Shown: positions 54,593 through 63,056 of the stretch, in pieces | How positions within the stretch are numbered: the stretch's first letter is position 1 | Layout: every line of letters starts with the position of its first letter | Assembly (NCBI RefSeq): GCF_022984075.1 | Contig: NZ_JALAAD010000001.1 | Span: forward strand, 2,398,455-2,462,454 | Length of the DNA stretch: 64,000 bases | DNA from: Synechococcus sp. C9 | GTDB taxonomy: Bacteria; Cyanobacteriota; Cyanobacteriia; Gloeomargaritales; Gloeomargaritaceae | Reading direction: 5' to 3' | Program-made: the position numbers and the translations under genes | Notes under the pieces: model-generated | Databases searched by the model: none | Seen by the model: only the letters and a program-made list of their open reading frames with translations | What the model was told of the DNA's origin: nothing

Positions 54593-54687
54593 TTCTGATG
54601 GGGGAATTTAACATTTTTGGGAGTAAATATATCCACATCAATCTCTATCGAATACACTAGAGTTAATGATTTTGGGAGGAACCCCCG

Positions 54688-54951
54688 ATGGCGCAACGGT
54701 GGACCGATGAAATGTTAGATAAAATGGCGGAGGAAAACGCCCATGCCTTTCGAGAATTGCGGGAAGCCATCAGTCGCCTCGAAACCCAAGTTTCTGCCAA
54801 TACCCAAGCGATTCATGAACTGCGGGAGGGGCAGGCGATGATGATGCAAATTATCATGCAACAACAGACCAACATCGAGGAATTGCGCCAAGATACCCGC
54901 CGGATTTTGGATGACCTGATCAACCCCCCACCCATGAACGGACATCGCTAA
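54688..54951 (+). CDS. Small coiled-coil protein, tandem copy 3
   Basis: 87 residues. Differs from copies 1 and 2 by an in-frame deletion of seven residues (AIAANNQ, one heptad-length unit of the helix), a Gln for Pro at position 3 and an Asp for Ala near ILDDLIN. The leader is uninterrupted. The heptad-sized deletion keeps the coiled-coil phase. Confidence 0.6.
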   Translation: MAQRWTDEMLDKMAEENAHAFRELREAISRLETQVSANTQAIHELREGQAMMMQIIMQQQTNIEELRQDTRRILDDLINPPPMNGHR

Positions 54952-55058
54952 TTCGTTAATTCAATGGTGCCAAGCTACATTAAAATTACCCTAATATAAG
55001 GGCACTCCCGCCATCACCTGTCCAGTGGCATTATAAAATAAAAAATAAAGCGGTCATT

Positions 55059-55667
55059 ATGGTGTTCCCTGTGGATTCCCCCCTGATTGTCGTCATTGAT
55101 AACTACGACAGCTTTACCTACAATTTGGTGCAGTATTTGGCGGCGTTGGGGGCAGAGGTGAAGGTCTTTCGTAATGACCACATCACCATCCCCGAAATCC
55201 AGACACTCCAACCCGATGGCTTGGTGATTTCCCCTGGTCCAGGTCGCCCGGAAGACGCGGGGATTTCCCTGGCGTTGATTGCGGAAATCGGGAGTACTGT
55301 CCCCCTGTTGGGAGTCTGTTTGGGACATCAAAGTATCGGTCAGGTTTTTGGGGGTAAAATTGTGTCTGCCCCTACCCTGATGCACGGCAAAACTTCGGAA
55401 ATTTATCACCAGGGCATTGGGGTTTTTCAAGGTCTGCCCATGCCCTTTACTGCCACCCGTTATCATAGCCTGGTGATTGACAAAAATTCCTGCCCCGAGG
55501 TGCTGGAAATCACCGCTTGGACAGAGGATGGAACCATCATGGGGGTCAGACATCGGCAGTATCCCCACCTGCAAGGGGTGCAGTTTCATCCCGAAAGTAT
55601 TTTGACTGCTGTGGGACCAGCACTGTTAAGGAATTTCTTAAGCAGTATTCCCCCACGCCAGGGGTAA
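55059..55667 (+). CDS. trpG: Anthranilate/aminodeoxychorismate synthase glutaminase
   Basis: 202 residues. Class I glutaminase triad: C87 in LLGVCLGHQSIG, His and Glu in VQFHPESILT. The start IVVIDNYDSFTYNLVQYL and ISPGPGRPEDAG are typical of TrpG/PabA. It supplies ammonia to TrpE or PabB, for tryptophan or folate. Partner genes are not adjacent. Confidence 0.93.
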   Translation: MVFPVDSPLIVVIDNYDSFTYNLVQYLAALGAEVKVFRNDHITIPEIQTLQPDGLVISPGPGRPEDAGISLALIAEIGSTVPLLGVCLGHQSIGQVFGGKIVSAPTLMHGKTSEIYHQGIGVFQGLPMPFTATRYHSLVIDKNSCPEVLEITAWTEDGTIMGVRHRQYPHLQGVQFHPESILTAVGPALLRNFLSSIPPRQG

Positions 55668-55697
55668 AATATACCTAGAAGCCTGTGAGGTTCATCT

Positions 55698-55904
55698 ATG
55701 CAGATTTGGGTAAATGAACAACTTGACCCCGGCGGTTTGGTTCACGCTTGCCTAGCAACCTGTGATGAAACGGTCGCCCGTCAATGCCACGTTAATTTTG
55801 AAAACAACCTCACCCCAGAACAGCGTGCCCAGGGGTGGCAAGCCCGTCTGCGAGCGGTGGAATCCTGGGATCAGGTGCCCGTGACCGCCCTCAAACTGAG
55901 TTAA
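55698..55904 (+). CDS. Small conserved protein of unknown function
   Basis: 68 residues, soluble: MQIWVNEQLDPGGLVHACLA, TCDETVARQCHVNFENN, then AQGWQARLRAVESWDQVPV. Three cysteines. The sequence looks like a conserved cyanobacterial small protein, but I cannot name it. It lies 30 nt after trpG and 40 nt before the Zur-like gene, in the same direction. Confidence 0.5.
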   Translation: MQIWVNEQLDPGGLVHACLATCDETVARQCHVNFENNLTPEQRAQGWQARLRAVESWDQVPVTALKLS

Positions 55905-55944
55905 AATCATAGAACAAATTGGGGGTTTACTACCTGGTTTTGCG

Positions 55945-56334
55945 ATGGCGACCGTCCCGTTAACGCCCAGCCAACAGCGTATCCTCAAACTTTTGCAGGG
56001 ACAATCCCAGGCACTCTCTGCCCAAGCGATTTATTTGCGCCTCAAGCAACAACAGCAAGGGGTGGGGCTAGCAACGGTGTACCGGGCGTTGGAAGTGTTG
56101 AAAAAAACCGGGGCGATCCAAGCCCGACTCCTCCCCAGCGGCGAAGCGGTGTACAGCGGTTTACCGGACGACCGGCACCATCTCACCTGCCTGCGGTGTA
56201 ACTCCTCGATTCCCCTAGAAGACTGCCCGGTGCAAGACCTGGAACAGCACCTGCGGCTGGCACACAAGTTTCAAGTGTACTACCACACCCTGGAATTTTT
56301 TGGGCTTTGCCAGAACTGCCAAGACCCCGCCTAA
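55945..56334 (+). CDS. Fur-family regulator, Zur-like
   Basis: 129 residues. Winged helix ([38 protein letters not shown]). Both structural zinc pairs are present: C82-C85 (TCLRC) and C122-C125 (LCQNC), with DRHHL in the regulatory site. This full set suggests a zinc-uptake regulator (Zur) rather than PerR. Its last 4 nt overlap the stop of convergent chlB. Confidence 0.8.
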   Translation: MATVPLTPSQQRILKLLQGQSQALSAQAIYLRLKQQQQGVGLATVYRALEVLKKTGAIQARLLPSGEAVYSGLPDDRHHLTCLRCNSSIPLEDCPVQDLEQHLRLAHKFQVYYHTLEFFGLCQNCQDPA

Positions 56335-57857
56335 GCACCCACCGCTTCCTTGGCGGCATACATAACTTCGACGCTGATGGTGGTCAACCCCTGTTCCCGG
56401 GCGAATTTTTCCGTATTGCGTTTGACTTTTCCCCGCACAAAACCGGGCACTTTGTTCAACTCCTTTTGTGCCTCCGGTGTCCAGGACAAATCCGTAGCCG
56501 CCGAAAGGGTTTTGGTAATCACTTCCTTGGTATCGTGACCGCCGAAAATTTCCAACAGGTGGTCTTCCATCCCCAATGTAAAGGAGTTGTACACCAAATC
56601 GGCAATTTGATTGGTGCCTTCGTAACCGAGAAACGGGCGGTACCCCAAGGGGAAATTTTGGATATGCACCGGGGCGGAAATCACCCCACAGGGAATGTGC
56701 AGGCGTTTCCCCACATGGCGTTCCATCTGGGTGCCAAAGATCGCCGCTGGTTCCGCCTGGGCAATGGCATCCCCAATCCGGGTGTGGTCATCGGTAATGA
56801 TTACGTCATCACAATAGGGGGATACCTGCGCCCGGAACCAATCCCCATCATAGGTGCAATAGGTGCCCGCCCAAACCACATGGATGCCCATTTCCCTAGC
56901 TAAAATTTGGGTCATGGCGGCGGCGTGGGTATTGTCCCCAAAAACGACCGCTTTTTTACCCGTCAAATTTTGGCAATCAATCGAACGGGAAAACCAAGCC
57001 GCCTGGGAAACAAACCGGGTTTGCTCATCAATATAGGATTCATAATTTACCGCCTGTCCTTGGGTATTTAAGACCTGTTGAATTTCTCGAATACATTGCG
57101 CCGTTGCCATCACTCCCATTGGCGTTGTCTGTACCATAGGCAGACCAAATTCCGCTTGCAGATATTGGGCAGAAAGCAAGCCAATTTCTCGGTAGGGGAC
57201 GAGATTAAACCAGGCTTGGGGGAGCAGGGCAATTTGGTCAACGGTAGCTCCCTCCGGCAGAACCACATTCACTTGAATCCCCAGTTCGCCCATTAATTTT
57301 TTTAATTCTTTTAGGTCGTGTTGGTTGTGAAATCCCAGGGTCGTTATTCCCAGGATATTCACCGAAGGTTGGGCGGTTTTTTGGGTATTTAATGTGCCTT
57401 TTTTTGCCGCTTTTTGCAGATAAAAACGAATGATTTGTTCAAGGGTGCGGTCGGCGGCTTGGAGTTCATTCACCCGGTAATGGTTCACATCCGCCAAAAG
57501 TACATCACAGCGGGTTTGTTCCGTCGCCCGTTCCACAAAATTCTGCAAATCCTCCTGCAAAATACTGGAGGTACAGGTGGGGGTGACCACGATCAAATCG
57601 GGATGTTCCTCCGCATCCTTGCGGGTGATATTGTCCACCACCTTTTCCTGGGAACCCTGCGCCAGCACATGGCGGTCCACAATGCTCGCCGTGACGGGGG
57701 TAAAATGGCGCTCCCGCTCCAGCATCGAACGCATGACATTGAAATAATCATCCCCCAAGGGGGCGTGCATGATGGCGTGTACCCGGCGAAAGGAACTCGC
57801 CACCCGGAGCGTACCAATGTGGGCGGGTCCAGCATACATCCAATAGGCTAATTTCAT
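56331..57857 (-). CDS. chlB: Light-independent protochlorophyllide reductase subunit B
   Basis: 508 residues, the typical length. D36 in APLGDDYF is the unusual aspartate ligand of the [4Fe-4S] cluster shared with ChlN. Other marks: [41 protein letters not shown] and the C-terminal [11 protein letters not shown] domain. With ChlL and ChlN it makes chlorophyllide precursor in the dark. chlL and chlN are not in the window. Its stop overlaps the Zur-like gene tail by 4 nt. Confidence 0.98.
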   Translation of the reverse strand: MKLAYWMYAGPAHIGTLRVASSFRRVHAIMHAPLGDDYFNVMRSMLERERHFTPVTASIVDRHVLAQGSQEKVVDNITRKDAEEHPDLIVVTPTCTSSILQEDLQNFVERATEQTRCDVLLADVNHYRVNELQAADRTLEQIIRFYLQKAAKKGTLNTQKTAQPSVNILGITTLGFHNQHDLKELKKLMGELGIQVNVVLPEGATVDQIALLPQAWFNLVPYREIGLLSAQYLQAEFGLPMVQTTPMGVMATAQCIREIQQVLNTQGQAVNYESYIDEQTRFVSQAAWFSRSIDCQNLTGKKAVVFGDNTHAAAMTQILAREMGIHVVWAGTYCTYDGDWFRAQVSPYCDDVIITDDHTRIGDAIAQAEPAAIFGTQMERHVGKRLHIPCGVISAPVHIQNFPLGYRPFLGYEGTNQIADLVYNSFTLGMEDHLLEIFGGHDTKEVITKTLSAATDLSWTPEAQKELNKVPGFVRGKVKRNTEKFAREQGLTTISVEVMYAAKEAVGA

Positions 57858-57942
57858 GGGCGTTCCCCGCTATTTGGTGACTTTGTTCAGCTTAAAGGGA
57901 ACAGGTGACATCCACCGACAAGATGCAAGGATTTTTAATGTT

Positions 57943-58692
57943 TTATGCTTGTTGGGCAAACGCCAGTGCCACCTGGAGGTCAGCGGTCACCTGGGGGTAG
58001 TTCATCGCTGGACGTTGGATTAAATGCAGTCCCACCCCCAATTCCTGCGCCAATTGCTGTTTCACATCCTCGCCACCGGGACGACCGGAAGCCTTGGCAA
58101 TCACCTGGGTAATGCCCCAATGTTGCCAAATTGCCCGTTCTAAATCCCGACCCACCGGCGGCCAGAGGGCGATGATCTGTTGGGGTAAAAAACCCGTTTC
58201 TAAGGCGGTCGCTAAGGCAATTTGATCCGGGATAATCCGCACAAACCAAGTATGTTCCTCCCAAAAGTTTTTCAGAATAGGTAATTGCCGATAGCCCAGG
58301 GTGACTAAAATCCGCTCTTGATGAAATTTAGCTTGGGTCAAGAGTTCGGTTAAATTCGCCCAGGTATAACAACCAGAATCATTAGTAACTAGAGCGGGAC
58401 GTTCATAGCGGAGATAGGGCAAATCGTATTGCTGAGAACATTGAATCGCTAGTTGGGAAATTGCCGCCGCATGGGGATGGGAAACATCCAGGATTTTACT
58501 AATGTGATAATGCTGGATAAAAGCGCCGATATTCTCCAGCGTCAAACGGGTCACCAATACGGGGCAGGGGGTGTGGGCGTAAAGCTGTTTTGCCCGTGCT
58601 GTGGTTACGGTAATGACGCAATTGGGATGCTCCCCTAATGCGGTTGCCAATTGGGCGCTTTCTTGGGTGCCGCCGATCAACCACAGGGTCAC
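57943..58692 (-). CDS. cobK: Cobalt-precorrin-6A reductase
   Basis: 249 residues from GTG. Start choice: a longer ATG-initiated frame exists 54 nt upstream inside the previous gene, but this GTG overlaps the previous TGA as GTGA and gives MTLWLIGGTQESAQLATAL, the expected CobK N-terminus (LxLGGTxEA). Other motifs: DVSHPHAAAIS, LRYERPAL and VTLGYRQLP. It reduces precorrin-6A in cobalamin synthesis. Last gene of a three-gene operon with the peptidase and DUF4340 genes. Confidence 0.88.
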   Translation of the reverse strand: MTLWLIGGTQESAQLATALGEHPNCVITVTTARAKQLYAHTPCPVLVTRLTLENIGAFIQHYHISKILDVSHPHAAAISQLAIQCSQQYDLPYLRYERPALVTNDSGCYTWANLTELLTQAKFHQERILVTLGYRQLPILKNFWEEHTWFVRIIPDQIALATALETGFLPQQIIALWPPVGRDLERAIWQHWGITQVIAKASGRPGGEDVKQQLAQELGVGLHLIQRPAMNYPQVTADLQVALAFAQQA

Positions 58693-59285
58693 GGTTTGGG
58701 GGATGGACTCGCTTTCGGGGTCGGCTTTTGGGCTGGGGCTTGCCATTCCTGCAATTCCCGATTCACCGCATTTTGTAAATCAATCGGCACCAGGGCAATT
58801 TGTCTGGTAGTTCCCTCAGCGGGTGGGTCAATTTCGGCGTACAATGCCGTGCCACTAAAATCCGTATTTCCCAAGATTAAACGGTGATTGTTGCCATTTT
58901 CTAAGGTGACTTGAATGGTGGCACTGGGCACGGCTAAACCAAATTTCGCCTGATCCTGTACCGGAATCGTGATGTCCTTGTCCTGCACCCGTTCTACATT
59001 GGTCAATTGCCCTAATAAAAATGCAATCGGGGCATCATTGGCTGGTTTTTTTTGCGGGGCGACCATGCGCCATTCCCCCACCTTGACCCGTTCAAATTTC
59101 AACGTTTCCTTCGGCTTGGTAATGGTAATGGCTGTGACCTCTTTTTCCGTAAAATTAAATAATTTCGCTTGTTTTGTTTGCTTGGCTTCCTGCTGGGGTT
59201 TGCCCACGAATTCCCAATAGCTGACCCCCCCTGCCAAACCAATTGCCAGACCGAGAATGATCAATGTACTTGGGGCAAGTTTCAT
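58689..59285 (-). CDS. DUF4340 domain protein
   Basis: 198 residues with an N-terminal membrane helix (LIILGLAIGLAGGVSYWEF). The rest matches DUF4340: LFNFTEKEVTAITITKPKE, GEWRMVAPQKKPANDAPIAF, LGNTDFSGTALYAEI, read in parts, and a Lys/Pro-rich tail. DUF4340 proteins are often linked to ABC-type or gliding machineries; here the function is unknown. The cobK start overlaps its stop by 4 nt; the M20 gene lies 3 nt away downstream in the order of reading on the minus strand, upstream of it. Confidence 0.8.
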   Translation of the reverse strand: MKLAPSTLIILGLAIGLAGGVSYWEFVGKPQQEAKQTKQAKLFNFTEKEVTAITITKPKETLKFERVKVGEWRMVAPQKKPANDAPIAFLLGQLTNVERVQDKDITIPVQDQAKFGLAVPSATIQVTLENGNNHRLILGNTDFSGTALYAEIDPPAEGTTRQIALVPIDLQNAVNRELQEWQAPAQKPTPKASPSPKP

Positions 59286-59288
59286 GGT

Positions 59289-60482
59289 TTAACGACCGTA
59301 TTGTTCCAAACAGCGGATAAATAATTCTACCCCCAAACTGAGTACCGCTTCATCAAAATCAAACCGGGGATGGTGGTGGGGAAAATCCAACCCTTTGCTG
59401 GGATTCGCCGACCCCAAAAAGAAATAGCACCCCGGCACTTCCTGGAGAAAAAAGCTCATGTCCTCGCCCCCCAGGGTTTGACAATCGGGCAGAACGCCCA
59501 ATCCCGGTTCCACCACCTGTTGCGCCACGGTACGCACCAATTCGGTCATGGCTGGGTCATTCACCAAGGGCGGGTAAAGGTATTCGTAATCCCAGCGGTA
59601 GGTGGCACCATAGGCGTGACAAATTCCCTGGATGATGCTCTCCAGCTTTTGGGGGATCACCTTGGCTAAATCTGGGTTGAAGTAGCGCACCGTCCCCCCC
59701 AGGGTCGCCTGGTCGGCAATGACATTCCGGGCATGACCGCTGTGGAATTCCCCCACCGTCACCACCGCCGGTTCCAGGGGGCTGATTTGCCGGGCCACCA
59801 CACTTTGCAGAGCCACCACCACCTGCGCCGCCACCACCAGGGCATCCACGGTCTGTTGGGGTTTAGCGCCATGCCCCCCCCGTCCCTGAATCTGGCACCG
59901 AAAAAAGTCAGAAGCGGCCATCAACGGCCCGGAGCGCACCCCCACCGACCCCGCAGGCAGGTCATTCCACAGGTGCAGACCAAACATGGCTTCCACCCGG
60001 GGATTTTCCAACACCCCCGCCTCGATCATCGGTTTCGCACCGCCAGGCCCTTCCTCCGCCGGTTGAAAGATGAGCTTCACCGTGCCCCGCAGGTGTTCCC
60101 GGTGGTGAGCCAGATAATGCGCCACCCCCAGCAAAATCGCCGTATGTCCGTCATGGCCGCAGGCGTGCATCACCCCATCAATCTGGGAACGGTAGGGCAC
60201 CGTGTTTAATTCCTGAATGGGCAGGGCATCCATATCCGCCCGCAGTCCCATCACCGGCCCTGGTCTCGACCCAGAAATCACCGCCACTACCCCGGTTTGG
60301 GCAATACCCGTCTGCGGTTGATACCCCCATTGGCGGAGCAATTCCACCACCCGTGCCGCCGTTTCCACCTCCCGAAACCCCAATTCCGGGCGTTGGTGCA
60401 ATGTCCTGCGCCATTGGACAAGCTGGGGTTGCAGAGCCTGAATCGCAGGGCGAATGGGGATCGACGAGGTCGCCAGGGTCAA
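59289..60482 (-). CDS. M20D-family amidohydrolase (hippurate/indole-acetyl-amino acid hydrolase-like)
   Basis: 397 residues from a TTG preceded by GGAGG and AGGA; a TTG seven codons upstream also fits but lacks a ribosome site. M20D features: LHQRPELGFRE, VMGLRADMDALPI, ACGHDGHTAILLG, FQPAEEGPGGAKPMI with the catalytic Glu, and GGEDMSFFLQEVPG. It hydrolyses N-acyl amino acids or related amides using two metals. It heads the operon with the DUF4340 gene and cobK, spaced by 3 nt. Confidence 0.92.
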   Translation of the reverse strand: MTLATSSIPIRPAIQALQPQLVQWRRTLHQRPELGFREVETAARVVELLRQWGYQPQTGIAQTGVVAVISGSRPGPVMGLRADMDALPIQELNTVPYRSQIDGVMHACGHDGHTAILLGVAHYLAHHREHLRGTVKLIFQPAEEGPGGAKPMIEAGVLENPRVEAMFGLHLWNDLPAGSVGVRSGPLMAASDFFRCQIQGRGGHGAKPQQTVDALVVAAQVVVALQSVVARQISPLEPAVVTVGEFHSGHARNVIADQATLGGTVRYFNPDLAKVIPQKLESIIQGICHAYGATYRWDYEYLYPPLVNDPAMTELVRTVAQQVVEPGLGVLPDCQTLGGEDMSFFLQEVPGCYFFLGSANPSKGLDFPHHHPRFDFDEAVLSLGVELFIRCLEQYGR

Positions 60483-60562
60483 GGTTCCTGCCCCTCCATA
60501 CAAGGATTTTTCATCTTAATTTTACAATTTTAGAATAGACGGGGGGTTCGCTTCGTTGGCAC

Positions 60563-61462
60563 CTAACGAGCCACCAAATCCAATTCCGGCAACACCACCT
60601 GGGTCGGCACCGGCCGCCCTGCCACCCACCAGCACACCAAGGCCGGGATCACCCCCAACCCCACCCCCAAACCGATGGGAATCCAGTAGGAACCAGCCAA
60701 CAACCCCAGGGTAATCACCGCCCCAAACAGAAAATTCACCAGGTAGATCACCAACGGTAAGGTCAGACTCCGCCGGTCTAGGTTCAACCGCTGTGCCTTC
60801 ATCACCCCCCACCCCAGGGCGGCTACGGTCATAAACACCACCCCGGTTCCCACCCAACCGGCCAAATTCCGATAGGGCATCCCAAAAAATGCCCCCACCT
60901 CCTGAAACTCCCAAAAGGGCACCGGCGTTTGACTCATCGCTGGGTCAAGGGCTAAATCCCACGCCATCAACAAAATTGCCCCCAACCCGACCGCCCCCGC
61001 CAACCGTAACCCCTCCCGTTGCAACCGCCCCAACCCGCCGTAAGCCAGCAAAAAACACACCAAACCCATGTAAAACCAGGACAGGGGGATGGTAAAGGGC
61101 ACCAACCCGGCAATTTTATACCCCAAGCCGTCCAAATAACCATAATGCCCAAACGGAAACCCAGTGCTGGTACCAAGCAATTCACTCGCCAAAGACAAGC
61201 CCACCGCCGGGACGAAAAACCCCCACAACAACCGGGCACCCAACACCCGCACCCCGTAGAGAATCACCGCCAGCGCCCCTAACAAAATATAGACAATGCC
61301 GCCCCCCGCCATACTCCAGGCGAACAGCCGTTGACCCACCGCCGGTAACGCCAGCACCCAAGCGGGATGGGGTAACACCAGTACCAAACCCGCCACGCCA
61401 AACACCATCGCCACAATATGCGCCGCTACCGCCAGCCGTTCCATCCGTATTCCGTGGGTCAT
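60563..61462 (-). CDS. cruF: Carotenoid 1',2'-hydratase CruF
   Basis: 299 residues with about eight membrane helices. Conserved family blocks: ELLGTSTGFPFGHYGYLDGLG, LVPFTIPLSWFYMG and LMAWDLALDPAMSQTPVPFWEF, read in pieces. In cyanobacteria CruF hydrates the psi-end of gamma-carotene for myxoxanthophyll synthesis, usually followed by glycosylation by CruG. cruG is not adjacent. Confidence 0.88.
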   Translation of the reverse strand: MTHGIRMERLAVAAHIVAMVFGVAGLVLVLPHPAWVLALPAVGQRLFAWSMAGGGIVYILLGALAVILYGVRVLGARLLWGFFVPAVGLSLASELLGTSTGFPFGHYGYLDGLGYKIAGLVPFTIPLSWFYMGLVCFLLAYGGLGRLQREGLRLAGAVGLGAILLMAWDLALDPAMSQTPVPFWEFQEVGAFFGMPYRNLAGWVGTGVVFMTVAALGWGVMKAQRLNLDRRSLTLPLVIYLVNFLFGAVITLGLLAGSYWIPIGLGVGLGVIPALVCWWVAGRPVPTQVVLPELDLVAR

Positions 61463-61592
61463 AACACCATCCCAGTCACCAAATTACCTCTGCCTTTAAT
61501 AGTTTACAAATCTTTAAGAGTTTTTCTCAGGGAATCCCCCAAAATCTTTTAGACTTACCCATTTTTTTATTTATCTGTTCACCCCACCGGCT

Positions 61593-62462
61593 TCACATCG
61601 TCCCCCGGAACAAGCCTTGGGGTCGCACCAACAGCACCAGCATCATCACCACCAACGCCACCCCCAGTTTGTACTCACTCGGCAACCAGTAGGTACTCAC
61701 CTCCTGCGCCACCCCCACGATCACCGCCCCCAGGATTGCCCCGTAGGGATTGCCAATCCCCCCCAAAATCACCGCCGCAAACATCGGCAGGAGCAAAAAC
61801 CAACCCATATTCGGGCGCACCGCCGTAATCAGTCCATACATCGCCCCGCCCAGTGCCGTTACCCCCCCCGCCACCACCCACGTCCACAGGATCACCCGCT
61901 GGACATTCACCCCCGCCACCTTTGCCAATTCCGGATTGTCCGCCACCGCCCGCATCTGCCGCCCCACCGCAGTTTTTTGTAATAATAAATGTAGGACAAT
62001 AACCGCTAAAATTGCCAATCCCAGCACCACGATCCGATTGGTTGTCACCTGCACCATCCCCAGGCGCACCGCCCCAAACACCGGCAGATTATAGTTTTGG
62101 TTCTGACCGCCCCAGATCAAAATCAAACCATTGCGGATGAATAATGCCAACCCAATGGACATGATCATCATGGTGGTGGGAGACGTTCGCCGACGCCGCA
62201 CTGGTGCCCAGAGGATGGTTTCTGTCAGGACAAACGCACCGATGGTCAAACCGCATCCTGCCACCATCGCCAGGGGCAGGGGGAATCCCCAACTATTGAC
62301 CAGGAGGGTTGCATAGGCTCCCAGGGTCAAAAAATCCCCGTGGGCAAAATTAGACAGGCGCAAAATGCCATACACCAGGGTCAAGCCCACCGACCCCAGG
62401 GCGATGATCCCCCCCAAAGCCAAGCCATTGATCAGCAGTTGCGCCAGTTCCACATTGATCAT
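61593..62462 (-). CDS. Branched-chain/neutral amino-acid ABC transporter permease (LivH/NatD type)
   Basis: 289 residues, about eight membrane helices. LivH marks: LALGGIIALGSVGLTLVYGILRLSNFAHG, GRQMRAVADNPELAKVAGVNV and ILGGIGNPYGAILGAVIVG, read in parts. Probable NatD of the cyanobacterial N-I neutral amino-acid permease. The other subunits are not next to it, as is known for scattered cyanobacterial nat genes. The end is VRPQGLFRG, as usual. Its upstream region contains repeats. Confidence 0.9.
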   Translation of the reverse strand: MINVELAQLLINGLALGGIIALGSVGLTLVYGILRLSNFAHGDFLTLGAYATLLVNSWGFPLPLAMVAGCGLTIGAFVLTETILWAPVRRRRTSPTTMMIMSIGLALFIRNGLILIWGGQNQNYNLPVFGAVRLGMVQVTTNRIVVLGLAILAVIVLHLLLQKTAVGRQMRAVADNPELAKVAGVNVQRVILWTWVVAGGVTALGGAMYGLITAVRPNMGWFLLLPMFAAVILGGIGNPYGAILGAVIVGVAQEVSTYWLPSEYKLGVALVVMMLVLLVRPQGLFRGTM

Positions 62463-62573
62463 GGTTCAAACTATAGCAATCCCCATTGAATTTAAGCAGG
62501 TTTTGGGAATTTCCGCATCTTGGCAAGAGAATTTTTTGCCGCTTCAAAGAACGAAAATCGTGATGTGCTGGCA

Positions 62574-62694
62574 GGGGAACCTCTATTTATTACTTGAATT
62601 CCTTGAACCAATCATAAATCCCATCATGGGAATGCCCATATTCGCCAGAACCAAGGGCACTGCGACCGCTAACTTTGAATTGATAGAGGTGCAC
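62574..62694 (-). repeat. Type-B core repeat, decayed
   Basis: Ends GGGGAACCTCTATTTATTA and TTGATAGAGGTGC; arm CCCATCATGGGAATGCCCAT; core shortened to AGAACCAAGGGCACTGCGACC. Co-oriented with the minus-strand tRNA-Leu gene. An A-end fragment (TATAGCAATCCCCATTGAA) lies at 62474. The 62463-62875 gap has no gene. Confidence 0.7.
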
Positions 62695-62702
62695 AGGAAA
62701 TA

Positions 62703-62754
62703 GAGCGATTACAAATACCTAAAAAATATCGCATTCTAAATCGAAATGACTATA
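62703..62754 (-). repeat. Partial type-D element
   Basis: AGCGATTACAAATACCTAAA, ATCGCATTCTAAATC, GAAATGACTATA is the inverse complement of the first half of the 1814-1931 element, with a few differences. Confidence 0.65.
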
Positions 62755-62875
62755 TATACTTCACACCATAAACCCAGGAGAGCATCCCACTTCAGCCCAA
62801 ACATGGTTCCTAACAGGCAGTGGTCAGTGGAGCACTGTCTCCTGGAATTCCACCTATCATCGGTATTTCCAGCTA

Positions 62876-62959
62876 TGGGCAGAGCGAGAATCGAACTCGC
62901 AAGGTATTGCTACCGGCAGATTTTGAGTCTGCTGCGTCTACCAGTTCCGCCATCCGCCC
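62876..62959 (-). tRNA. tRNA-Leu (anticodon CAA)
   Basis: 84 nt with a seven-pair acceptor stem (GGGCGGA with TCTGCCC, one G-U), anticodon stem GCAGA/TCTGC, loop CTCAAAA giving CAA (reads UUG), a long variable arm as in class II tRNAs, and a T-arm with TTCGATTC. Discriminator A; CCA is not encoded. No intron. Confidence 0.97.
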
Positions 62960-63056
62960 AGGGATCAACTAATATACCACAAGGGCAACCCTATCGGTTG
63001 TGTGGGCAATTCTTTACCCAGAAGTTACCCTAAGTGGGGGTGTATTGGGGGGGGCG

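Noticed and set aside
57858-60600. Cobalamin riboswitch near the cobK operon
   Set aside because: No B12-box-like GCCACTG or matching leader was seen before the operon; the leader between cruF and the M20 gene is short.
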